Shown: positions 54,008 through 61,189, counted from the stretch's first letter. The stretch: 64,000 nucleotides of DNA from a bacterium (GCA_029558515.1 JAKQEM010000018.1:1-64000), one strand, 5' to 3'. Program-made: numbers and translations. Notes: generated by a model from the letters alone, not told the origin.

Positions 54008-54136
54008 GAAGGAGGTGGTAGGTGGTAGGTTGTGGGTGGAAAATTTGTACGTTTGTGGACTGATGATTTTTCGCAAAATGTATATTGCCCATGCGGAGAA
54101 CACTACCCCCTACAACCTACAACCTACTCCCTCATC
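54005..54136. repeat. Paired heptamer tracts before the flavin reductase gene
   Basis: 'ggtggtaggtggtaggttgtg' (54015-54035) is complementary to 'accccctacaacctacaacc' (54105-54124). The intervening 70 bases are AT-rich. A long stem could form in RNA; otherwise this is another 7-mer array ending in a C/T leader. Confidence 0.55.
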
Positions 54137-54850
54137 ATGGTCCCCGACTACACCATCACCTGCACGCGAAAATTGTTGCTCGCGCGCAATGTCTACGAAT
54201 TCGCCTTCACCAAGCCCAAGGAATTTTCGTTCAAAGCCGGCCAGTTCGTCCTGCTCGATGTGCCGCTCCTCGACGACCCGTCAGACATCCAGACGCGCGC
54301 GTACTCCCTCGCATCCGCACCGCACGAACGGGAAATTCTCTTCCTCATCAAACTCATTCCCGGCGGCCGCGCCAGTCGCTGGTTCGAGGAATCCGTCGGG
54401 CCCGGCTCCCAAGTTCGCATGCGCGGACCGTTCGGCGCGTTCGTGCTCCATCCGCACGCCCGCAAGGACATGCTCTTCATCGGAACGGGAAGCGGCATCG
54501 CTCCGTATCGCTCGCTGGTCCTCCATCTGCTGCAGAAAGAGAACAAACGCACCATCGATCTCCTCTTCGGCGTGCAGAGCGAACAAGATCTTTTCTGGCG
54601 TTCTCTGTTCCAGGACATCGCCCTGTCACATCCGAACTTTTCCCTGCACATCACGCTGAGTGAACCGAGCGACCTGTGGGAAGGTCACCGCGGCCGAGTG
54701 CAAGCGATTGCGCCGATCATCGCGCCGGACATCGCCAAACGCACCGTCTTCATCTGCGGTAATCCGGAGATGACGAAGGAGTTGAAAGAACTCTGTCTGA
54801 ATGAATGGAAGGTGGAGAAGAAGGACTTGCATGTGGAAGGGTATATTTAG
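54137..54850 (+). CDS. FAD/NAD(P)-dependent oxidoreductase (FNR-like)
   Basis: The 237-residue product has an FAD-binding barrel with 'IQTRAYSLASAPHE' (RxYS motif) and 'GPGSQVRMRGPFGAF', then a Rossmann NAD(P) domain with 'DMLFIGTGSGIAPYRSL' and 'TVFICGNPEMTKELKELC'. It belongs to the ferredoxin-NAD(P) reductase superfamily. The partner could be a ferredoxin, flavodoxin or a flavin. It follows the CofE-like gene and lies near the riboflavin genes, which would suit a flavin-linked pathway, but the substrate is not visible. The frame opens at 54032; the ATG at 54137 follows a C/T-rich leader. Confidence 0.85.
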   Translation: MVPDYTITCTRKLLLARNVYEFAFTKPKEFSFKAGQFVLLDVPLLDDPSDIQTRAYSLASAPHEREILFLIKLIPGGRASRWFEESVGPGSQVRMRGPFGAFVLHPHARKDMLFIGTGSGIAPYRSLVLHLLQKENKRTIDLLFGVQSEQDLFWRSLFQDIALSHPNFSLHITLSEPSDLWEGHRGRVQAIAPIIAPDIAKRTVFICGNPEMTKELKELCLNEWKVEKKDLHVEGYI

Positions 54851-54861
54851 GTGACAATCCC

Positions 54862-54930
54862 TCTCTCCATTCCCTCACCCCTTCCCCTCTCCCTCCTCGC
54901 ACCGCACGCCGCCCGGGAGAGGGGTGTCGG
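54862..54930. repeat. Intergenic copy of the GC-rich palindrome
   Basis: The C-rich tail 'ccctcacccctt' (54872-54883), arm 'cccctctccc' (54884-54893) and arm 'gggagagggg' (54915-54924) reproduce the ribD insert in the opposite orientation. It lies just past the flavin reductase stop. Confidence 0.72.
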
Positions 54931-55096
54931 GATTCATATCTCTCCATGACGGAGGGGCACCGCCGCCACAGGGGGGTGCAGAGGCGTTGCTCAAAAATTC
55001 CAAGCAGTCAAACGATGCGATAGAGGGTTGTTCCGTCATGGTGTATCCCCACGAAGGCACGTCCGGAGGTGATTTGGCGGCGGCGCGCTTTCTTTG

Positions 55097-55127
55097 GTCC
55101 TTTCTTTTTGCGCAAAAAAGAAAGGAC
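55097..55127. terminator. Strong hairpin between convergent genes
   Basis: 'gtcctttcttttt' pairs with 'aaaaaagaaaggac' around a short GCGC loop, giving a 13-base-pair stem. It lies 14 bases past the carA stop and downstream of the flavin reductase gene. It could stop transcription in both directions through its internal T and A runs. The sequence 54931-55096 shows nothing else I can name. Confidence 0.5.
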
Positions 55128-55140
55128 AATCCTCACAAAT

Positions 55141-56379
55141 CTATTTACTCTGTTTCATCACATCGATAAACGAATCAAACAAATAATTCGCATCCTCCGG
55201 TCCGGGAGTGGCCTCCGGATGAAACTGCACGGAGAAAAATCTGCCTGACTCATGCATGATCCCTTCGACCGATCCGTCATTGGCATTCGTGAACCACACG
55301 CGCCATCCCGCGGGCAACTTGTCACTGACGGCAAAACCGTGATTCTGTGACGTAATCAGACATCGCTCGCCTCTCACCTCCATCCCCCTGCCCCTTCCTC
55401 CACCGGAGGAAGGGGGGACAGAGCCTGTCTCCCCCTCTCCCATGGAGAGGGGGTCGGGGGGAGAGGAAGAAACCTCCACGCACGGCTGGTTCATCCCCCG
55501 ATGTCCGTACGGCAACTTGTACGTATCACCGCCGATGCCCAGTGCGAGGAGCTGATTGCCGAGGCAAATACCGAACGTCGGAATGTCCTGTTCGATTGCT
55601 TTCTTGATCTGCGCGATCGTCGCAGTGCAAGTTTTGGGGTTGCCGGGTCCGTTGCTGATGAGCACGCCGTCGATCGTTCCCTGATAGGAATCGAGATCGA
55701 AATCCCACGGCACGCGGATCACCGTCACGCCGCGCTTGAGAAAGCTGCGCAGGATGTTGCGCTTCATGCCGCAATCATAAGCGAGGACGACGGGAGTATT
55801 GGGTATTGAGTATGGAGTATTGAGGTCAGAAAAGGATGTGCCATCCGGGAAATAGACAATCGGTTCCTTGATGCTGACTTCTGCAACGAGATTTTGTCGA
55901 TTGGGATCCGCAATGTCATTTTGCATTTTGAATTTTGCATTTTGCATTTCCTGGTCCTCTTGCACAATCCTCCCCAACATCACTCCTTCCTCCCGCAGCT
56001 TCTTCGTCAGCATCCGCGTGTCGATGCCCGTGATGCCCGGAATGCCGTGATGCTCCATCCAGCGCTGCAGGGAACTCACCGCCGCATGGTGACTGTACTC
56101 GTCACTCACTTGGGCCACGACAAGCCCACGTACCTGAATCTCCTCGCTCTCCAGATGCTGCGAAAAACCCCAAGAATTTTTCTCCTCGCTCGGCACGCCG
56201 TAGTTGCCGATCAGCGGATACGTCATCACCAATATCTGCCCCCGATAGCTGGGATCCGTCATGCTCTCCGGATAGCCGACCATCCCCGTGGCAAAGACGA
56301 CTTCGCCGTCACTGTCCGTCGCGGCACCGAACGATTGGCCATTGAGCACCGTCCCGTCCGATAAAATGAGAGAAGCCAT
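55141..56379 (-). CDS. carA: Carbamoyl-phosphate synthase small subunit with palindrome insert
   Basis: The 412-residue product supplies ammonia from glutamine for carbamoyl phosphate. The CPSase-specific N-domain holds 'VVFATGMVGYPESMTDPSYRGQ'. The class I glutamine amidotransferase domain keeps Cys272 in 'FGICLGNQLLALG' and His/Glu in 'VQFHPEATPGPED'. Residues about 304-335 ('SSPPDPLSMGEGETG', 'SSGGGRGRGMEV') are an in-frame palindrome insert in the loop before 'CLITSQNHGFAV'. Two Gln/Asn/Pro-rich stretches (143-155 and 186-196) come from heptamer repeats. carB is not adjacent. The start at 56379 gives the canonical 'MASLILSDGTVLNG'. Confidence 0.93.
   Translation of the reverse strand: MASLILSDGTVLNGQSFGAATDSDGEVVFATGMVGYPESMTDPSYRGQILVMTYPLIGNYGVPSEEKNSWGFSQHLESEEIQVRGLVVAQVSDEYSHHAAVSSLQRWMEHHGIPGITGIDTRMLTKKLREEGVMLGRIVQEDQEMQNAKFKMQNDIADPNRQNLVAEVSIKEPIVYFPDGTSFSDLNTPYSIPNTPVVLAYDCGMKRNILRSFLKRGVTVIRVPWDFDLDSYQGTIDGVLISNGPGNPKTCTATIAQIKKAIEQDIPTFGICLGNQLLALGIGGDTYKLPYGHRGMNQPCVEVSSSPPDPLSMGEGETGSVPPSSGGGRGRGMEVRGERCLITSQNHGFAVSDKLPAGWRVWFTNANDGSVEGIMHESGRFFSVQFHPEATPGPEDANYLFDSFIDVMKQSK
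55382..55466 (-). repeat. Two-hairpin, nuclease-less palindromic element inside carA
   Basis: Hairpin A uses 'ccccttcctcc' and 'ggaggaaggggg'; hairpin B uses 'ccccctctccc' and 'gagaggggg'. The outer tails are C-rich on the left and G-rich on the right, the same border arrangement as the DUF559 elements, but only about 12 bases lie between the hairpins. It reads as a deletion product of a full element. Confidence 0.7.
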
Positions 56380-56436
56380 AGAAAGATCCCGCACAGGGTA
56401 GCGAGTCACAAAGCATCTGTCACGTACGCATGTGCA

Positions 56437-57360
56437 CTACTTCTTTCGATCGATGATGTCCCACCCTTCAACGATGCCGTCACAGAGAAAGTCCTGGAGC
56501 AGCGTCGTATCATCCATCCGTTGCGCGGTGTTGAGCGCGGCATAATAGAACCTCTTCTTCTCGGGTCTGATGACAACCGGAGGGAAATTTTTGTGCAGAA
56601 GCATCGCATGCATGAGGAGCCGACCGATGCGTCCGTTGCCATCGGAGAACGGATGAATCTGTTCGAAACGCGCATGAACGGAAGCTACGTGTGCGACAGT
56701 ATCTTCGGAACGATGGAGCTGCGTCATCAGTTCCCCCATGCGCTTGGGAACGGAAAGATAATTGGCTGTCGGCACATTCGACCCCACGATGCGCACGCCC
56801 TGTCGACGGTACGCCCCCGCATCCGGACGGATCCCATTCATGAGCATCCCGTGCAGTTTCAGCACCAACGGTTCATCGACGGATCGCTTGGAGGAAAGGT
56901 GTTCCAAAAGATGCAGCAACGCCGTCTGATGATTGCGGGCTTCCAGCTGCTCCGTGAATGTTTTATCCGGCAACGCGGCATTCTGAAAGAGGACGGCGGC
57001 GGTCTCTTCCTGCGTAAGCGTGCTGCCCTCGATGGAATTGGACGTATACGTGAGCACGAGGACAAACTGATCACGGACGTCAGGATGATCCATGATCATT
57101 TGCAGCACGGATGCATCCTTCTTTGCGCGCGCCATCAGCATGGCTTTCTTTGCCGTCAGTGCTTCTTCGGGGATGATCGTGAGGCCGGTGAGCTCCCGGT
57201 AGAGCGCGTCGATGCGTTCCTGCGCCTTCCTGCGGGGAACGGCTTTTCCGGTGCTCCATCGATTGAACGCAACGAACGAAACGCCCAACTGCTCTGCGAG
57301 AGCGGTTTGACTGAGGCCGGAGAGACGCCGGATGGTGTGGAGCTTCTGGGGGATGGTCAT
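56437..57360 (-). CDS. HTH-Fic family protein (AMP transferase-like)
   Basis: The 307-residue product has an N-terminal XRE helix-turn-helix (residues 1-45: 'LSQTALAEQLGVSFVAFNRWSTGKAVP'-type), a self-inhibitory motif 'SNSIEG' (107-112) and the Fic core 'HARFEQIHPFSDGNGRIGRL' near residues 226-245, with the catalytic His and the GNGR loop intact. Fic proteins usually transfer AMP to a target protein; the Glu of the inhibitory motif blocks ATP until relieved. An XRE fusion and the palindromes upstream suggest autoregulation. No Fic-antitoxin gene is adjacent because the inhibitor is in the same chain. Confidence 0.88.
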   Translation of the reverse strand: MTIPQKLHTIRRLSGLSQTALAEQLGVSFVAFNRWSTGKAVPRRKAQERIDALYRELTGLTIIPEEALTAKKAMLMARAKKDASVLQMIMDHPDVRDQFVLVLTYTSNSIEGSTLTQEETAAVLFQNAALPDKTFTEQLEARNHQTALLHLLEHLSSKRSVDEPLVLKLHGMLMNGIRPDAGAYRRQGVRIVGSNVPTANYLSVPKRMGELMTQLHRSEDTVAHVASVHARFEQIHPFSDGNGRIGRLLMHAMLLHKNFPPVVIRPEKKRFYYAALNTAQRMDDTTLLQDFLCDGIVEGWDIIDRKK

Positions 57361-57373
57361 GACACGATGAAGG

Positions 57374-57416
57374 AAACTTTATAAAGTTTAGCAGAAAGCT
57401 GCTTCCTTATAAAGTT
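57374..57416 (-). promoter_or_regulatory. Operator-like palindromes upstream of the Fic gene
   Basis: A perfect 16-base palindrome AAACTTTATAAAGTTT (57374-57389) and a second partial site TTATAAAGTT (57407-57416) lie within 60 bases of the ATG. The first overlaps the likely -10 region, a typical arrangement for a repressor site bound by the protein's own XRE domain. Confidence 0.6.
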
Positions 57417-57435
57417 CTATTCAACTGCTCGATGC

Positions 57436-58479
57436 TCACGCCGCCACCGCACGTTCGTACCGGTCGAGGACGGAGGACATGGAAGCAAGCAGCTGCTGAT
57501 CGGCATGCGCCTTCATGTTCATCCGATCCATGAGAGGCATACTGTCCGCCAATGCATGCTGCTGTTGCCAGAGCTGCACAAACCCGTCCTTCACCGCAAT
57601 GAGCTGTGTCCAGAGGGGCGCTTTCTCCGGTGCGGCTTTGCAGAGGAGGCCGATCGTGTCGTATCGCCCTCTCAATATTGCGATATCGCGCGTCCACTGC
57701 TCCCTGTACATCCGTCCACGTTCACGAACATCCGCAATTTCCTGTTCCACTCTTTGCATTTCTTCCACCTTCCACTGATCCATTCGTGACTGCTGCTCTC
57801 TGCGTCCCCCATCCGTCGCGTCGATCACCCCTCTCTCATTGATGGGTCTCCCCGCGGCCTGCGCCTCCAGCAAATGCAACCGCGCGTTGATCTCCGATGC
57901 GGGGCGTGCTCGCGAAAGACCCTGCTCGGCGTTGATCATTTGAATGAGTTGGCGGCGCGCGTATACGGGACTGCGCTCCCTGAATTCATGTTGAACCCTC
58001 TGCTCCAGACGCTGTGTCCATGACAGTGGCGTACGTTCCCTTCGGGGAGGTCGCGGATGCACGATGATGATGCCACGAGGCTGCGGCGGCATGATGATCA
58101 TCTGCTGCTGCTGTTGCTCCTGATTTCGACGCCAGTTCGCCCAATTTTGCGCGGCCGATTCAAAATACTGACGGTTCTCTCGGTAGCGATACGGCGCTTG
58201 ATTGGGATTGCCGGTTCGTCTCTGCATATTTTCCAACGCCTGCTGCGCGATGGAGAAGCGCGTAACCGCCAGATTCTGATAGCGCTGCGCCTCCGTCTGC
58301 AGTTCCCGATACGTACGCATACGCTCCGGCGTCATCGGCAGTTGCTCGTTCATTTGTTGCTCCATGATGTTCGGCGTCAATTGTCCCATCCACTCCTGCG
58401 GACCCGTGGGCAGCTGACGGCACAGACGGGCTTCCATGAGATTCTCTTTGCGAGCCTGTGGAAAGGAGTGGTACAGCAT
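57436..58479 (-). CDS. Gln/Arg-rich helical protein, partner of the small paralog gene
   Basis: I do not recognise this 347-residue product. It is rich in Gln, Arg and Met, mostly helical, with a basic Pro-rich segment near residues 130-155 ('MPPQPRGIIIVHPRPPRRER') and heptad-like helices after residue 230. No signal peptide is visible. Its ATG shares one base with the stop of the gene before it (TGATG), so translation is coupled. The locus resembles 48884-45007: a small IEPxL protein followed by a large helical one. A physical partnership is plausible. Confidence 0.6.
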   Translation of the reverse strand: MLYHSFPQARKENLMEARLCRQLPTGPQEWMGQLTPNIMEQQMNEQLPMTPERMRTYRELQTEAQRYQNLAVTRFSIAQQALENMQRRTGNPNQAPYRYRENRQYFESAAQNWANWRRNQEQQQQQMIIMPPQPRGIIIVHPRPPRRERTPLSWTQRLEQRVQHEFRERSPVYARRQLIQMINAEQGLSRARPASEINARLHLLEAQAAGRPINERGVIDATDGGRREQQSRMDQWKVEEMQRVEQEIADVRERGRMYREQWTRDIAILRGRYDTIGLLCKAAPEKAPLWTQLIAVKDGFVQLWQQQHALADSMPLMDRMNMKAHADQQLLASMSSVLDRYERAVAA

Positions 58480-58772
58480 CAGGCAGCGAGAGCAAACGGA
58501 TCAGTTAACGATATTGCCGATTCACTCAAAACGGAATGCAGTGCCATGTCCTGCGTAATCTCCTCCATCGCCTCATCAAAGATCGCCAAGCATTCTTGGT
58601 AGTGTGCGAGCCTCTTCAGACGCTTTTCTTTGCTCTCCTCTTTGTACTTCTCCTCCAGGAGGGGAAGGTTCTTGCGCAGCAAATCCGGCTCAATCGCCTC
58701 CATGACGATGTCGTACATCGCGCCGATGTCGATCGCCTGCGCATCCGACGATGTCGTTTGTGCTGAGGTCAT
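58479..58772 (-). CDS. Small helical protein, paralog of the gene at 48522-48884
   Basis: The 97-residue product has the same core as the 120-residue protein at 48522-48884: 'MYDIVMEAIEPDLLRKNLPL' followed by 'LEEKYKEESKEKRLKRLAHY'. Function is unknown. It is coupled to a larger helical protein by a one-base overlap. The promoter on the minus strand is TTGTCA, 17 bases, TACAAT (plus 58791-58796), with 18 bases to the ATG. Confidence 0.62.
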   Translation of the reverse strand: MTSAQTTSSDAQAIDIGAMYDIVMEAIEPDLLRKNLPLLEEKYKEESKEKRLKRLAHYQECLAIFDEAMEEITQDMALHSVLSESAISLTDPFALAA

Positions 58773-58790
58773 GGATGTGTGTGTACGGCT

Positions 58791-58844
58791 TGTATTGTAG
58801 CATAGGAAGATGTATTTGACAAATATACAATATATGATTATTAT
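58791..58844. promoter_or_regulatory. Divergent promoters sharing overlapping -35 boxes
   Basis: Minus strand: TTGTCA (plus 58816-58821), spacer 17, TACAAT (58791-58796), driving the 58772 gene. Plus strand: TTGACA (58816-58821), spacer 17, TATTAT (58839-58844), driving the structured region downstream. Both -35 boxes use the same six positions, so only one polymerase could occupy the site at a time. Confidence 0.7.
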
Positions 58845-58850
58845 ATCATT

Positions 58851-59058
58851 TGTTTCCTAATGTCCTTTCACACCACCGATGATCCCCCACGGATCCTGCT
58901 TCTATTGTGCCCGCAAGGGCACAGAGTAGGTCCGCTTGCGGCGTAGCAAGTGTGAAATGTTAGGGCAAAAGCCTCTCACCAATCTTGCTTTCGCTGTAAT
59001 GGACGTATTCAGCGGAAGTAGGACCACGTGGGGGGGCGAGTTACAAACGCTTTTTTTT
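58851..59058 (+). ncRNA. Candidate structured RNA with own promoter
   Basis: Transcription from the plus-strand promoter would begin near 58851. The region folds by eye into a closed multi-branch structure. An outer helix pairs 'cccccac' (about 58884-58890) and 'cctgcttc' (58895-58902) with 'gaagtagg' (59015-59022) and 'gtggggg' (about 59028-59034). Inside are 'tgtgccc-GCAA-gggcaca' (58906-58923), 'cttgc...gcaag' (58935-58950), a 'gggc-aaaa-gcct' hairpin, and 'cgctg...cagcg' (about 58992-59015). 'agcaag' can also pair with 'cttgct', allowing an alternative fold. Eight T residues follow at about 59051-59058. It could be a stand-alone RNA or the leader of the 59134 gene. I could not match it to a known class. 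Confidence 0.5.
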
Positions 59059-59133
59059 CTTTCGATCGCGTTTCTGAGGGATCCATGGTGGGTTTCAAAG
59101 AGATGCGGTCGACACACAATGGGAGACTGATCG

Positions 59134-59808
59134 ATGATGAAGTATGTTATTGCGATCCTCGTGGTCGCCGTGTTCGTGGCTGAGGCGCAGGCACAGCGGG
59201 TTATTTATGATCCGCAAAGCTATTATGCTGCTGCGGTTCAGGCGCCGATCGTCGGCGACGTGATAGGAGGCGACCTCACGGTTGTCTCCAGTGGCGACCT
59301 CGCTGTGACGTTGGCGAACGGCGCAGTGCAACAGGCGATGCAGACAAATGCTGGCATGGCACAGATCGCCATGCAGCATCTCAATCGTCAGCCGGTCATT
59401 GTCTGCGTCCCCGGAAGCCGCTGCCAGCCCGGATACTGCGTCGCGGTGCAGCCGGCGCGACAAGCGCCGGTGATCGTCAACCGGCAGGCGCCGTGCCTGC
59501 CGCCACCACCTGCCCCCAATATGTATGTGTTCCCCGCTGGGGCGCACACGACGGTGATCAACCCACCGGGCATGGTCTTCAACAACAATGCCCCGGTGCA
59601 AAATTCTCCGCCTGTCACCCAGTATCAAGGCGGACAGTCGTCCGCCAACTGGAACGCTCCCCAGCAAACGGGGAGCCCGGTGACCCAGGGGCAGGGGGGG
59701 CAGCAACAAGCTCTCGGGCATCCGTGCCCGGGTTGCCCGCAATGCGCCCCGCCGGTGGCCCAGCCACCGGTGCAACAGCAACTCCCAGCTTTGCATCCCG
59801 CGACCTAG
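59134..59808 (+). CDS. Secreted Pro/Gln-rich protein
   Basis: The 224-residue product has a signal peptide ('MMKYVIAILVVAVFVAEAQA'), a folded-looking part (residues 21-130) with Cys-containing segments ('VIVCVPGSRCQPGYCVAVQP'), and a low-complexity Pro/Gln/Gly-rich C-terminus that includes 'PCPGCPQCAPP'. I do not recognise the family. Unlike most genes here it has a purine SD-like leader ('gggagactgatcg') and a good downstream terminator. These traits and the structured region before it suggest an acquired cassette. It is probably exported and may be lightly disulfide-linked. Confidence 0.6.
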   Translation: MMKYVIAILVVAVFVAEAQAQRVIYDPQSYYAAAVQAPIVGDVIGGDLTVVSSGDLAVTLANGAVQQAMQTNAGMAQIAMQHLNRQPVIVCVPGSRCQPGYCVAVQPARQAPVIVNRQAPCLPPPPAPNMYVFPAGAHTTVINPPGMVFNNNAPVQNSPPVTQYQGGQSSANWNAPQQTGSPVTQGQGGQQQALGHPCPGCPQCAPPVAQPPVQQQLPALHPAT

Positions 59809-59836
59809 CAAGGTCGTGCGACAGTAAAGAAAAAGC

Positions 59837-59872
59837 GCGGAGACTCGTCCTCTCCGCATTTTTTGTGCCTAT
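59837..59872 (+). terminator. Intrinsic terminator of the 59134 gene
   Basis: 'gcggaga' and 'tctccgc' pair around a seven-base loop and are followed by 'attttttgt'. It is a textbook rho-independent stop. Confidence 0.82.
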
Positions 59873-59905
59873 TTTTTGGCGTATGGCAGCCATTTCACAT
59901 TATAT

Positions 59906-59941
59906 TTGACATATAAATTTATAATGATATTATATGCGCAT
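59906..59941 (+). promoter_or_regulatory. Promoter of the 59942 gene
   Basis: TTGACA (59906-59911), spacer 16, TATTAT (59928-59933), then eight bases to the ATG: consensus and leaderless. Confidence 0.7.
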
Positions 59942-61189
59942 ATGACTACCAACGCCCCCACGCTGAAGCCACAGATCGAATGTGCGAAACCTCTGTTCCC
60001 ACAGGGACTCATTCAGAGTGCATTCGACATCGCGCAGGAACACGGCACAGTCGATGGCACCGGCAACCGTACCAAGCACACCATCAAAATTGCCGGAGCC
60101 AATGCTACCATTACCATCTGGAGCGAGGGACCGCAGAGCCCGGAACGCCGCACGTGCATCATCATCGATGGCACATACAAACGACAGCCATTTCATGCAT
60201 CCGTTGTCTACGCCTATGGACTGCGCGGCCAAGAAATTGGCATCGAATCGGTGGAAGTAACGTTGAATGGAAAAACCGACAAAGTTGATCAGCCCAACGA
60301 TGCACGCGAACGTAATGATCAAGAAACGGAATTTAGAACTGTCGCCGGAGATGAAACGGAAGCGGCGCTCTCCGCCATGCTGACAGACGCACTGCCGATC
60401 ATCGCTGCAGAACATGCGCGTCTGGATGAACAAGAGATCCTCGAAAGAGCGAGCAAACTTATTTTGGCAAAACGTGAAATCGACAGATCACAATCGATAA
60501 TGCGTCGACTTGCTGGGGGAATCCTCGGAATAAATGCAACAGTAAAGAAGATAACCGGACACGATCTGGAACACGATCCCCGTGATCCCTCCAAATTGAT
60601 GGGTCAGAATGCAGCGGATCTCGGACGTTTCGCCGGCAAAGCGGCAATCTCGCGCGACCGAACACCGCTGCAACGAGTGGAACTTTCCGTGGATGATGAT
60701 CTCAAGGTATACATCGATGAACCGCTGGATGTTCCTCAAGGTCAAAACACCTCATTAACAGTCACCATCAATGATCAAGAAGGCAAACTCATTGCGACGC
60801 TCGACTATGCCTACCCGTACTTGGCACAGATTCCTTTGCTACGTTCGATCGGTGCCTACGATGGTAATGTGTGGAGGGAAGGAAGAACGGAAGGAAATAA
60901 ATCACCTTGGAACACACTCAGACTTCATGCCGATTTATACAATATGACTACTATTGAGGAAACGGTGCGACGTGTAGATGCAGCCATTCAAGCAAAACTG
61001 GAGGACTTGGTATCCACAAGAAGTCCTCAGAGAGCAACGAACCCCACAGCATCCGCAGAAGAAGCCACGCCACCCGTCGAAGCACCGGTGGCAGAAACCG
61101 TAGCACCAGCAGAGACCACGACTCCGCCAGTATCCGATGAAGAAGCGGCCAGAGTAGCAGCATTTCTACGGGGAGAAGGCGAGCTCTAA
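59942..61189 (+). CDS. Hypothetical protein with two similar beta-rich regions
   Basis: I do not recognise this 415-residue product. Residues about 40-110 ('NATITIWSEG', 'GTYKRQPFHASVVYAYGLRGQE') and 245-325 ('DDDLKVYIDEPLDV', 'GKLIATLDYAYPYLAQIP') look like diverged copies of one beta domain, each beginning with an acidic strand and ending in an aromatic turn. A helical spacer sits between them, and a Thr/Glu/Pro-rich tail follows. No signal peptide is present. The frame starts at 59876 within the promoter; the ATG at 59942 is set by the -10. A perfect hairpin terminator follows. Confidence 0.6.
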   Translation: MTTNAPTLKPQIECAKPLFPQGLIQSAFDIAQEHGTVDGTGNRTKHTIKIAGANATITIWSEGPQSPERRTCIIIDGTYKRQPFHASVVYAYGLRGQEIGIESVEVTLNGKTDKVDQPNDARERNDQETEFRTVAGDETEAALSAMLTDALPIIAAEHARLDEQEILERASKLILAKREIDRSQSIMRRLAGGILGINATVKKITGHDLEHDPRDPSKLMGQNAADLGRFAGKAAISRDRTPLQRVELSVDDDLKVYIDEPLDVPQGQNTSLTVTINDQEGKLIATLDYAYPYLAQIPLLRSIGAYDGNVWREGRTEGNKSPWNTLRLHADLYNMTTIEETVRRVDAAIQAKLEDLVSTRSPQRATNPTASAEEATPPVEAPVAETVAPAETTTPPVSDEEAARVAAFLRGEGEL

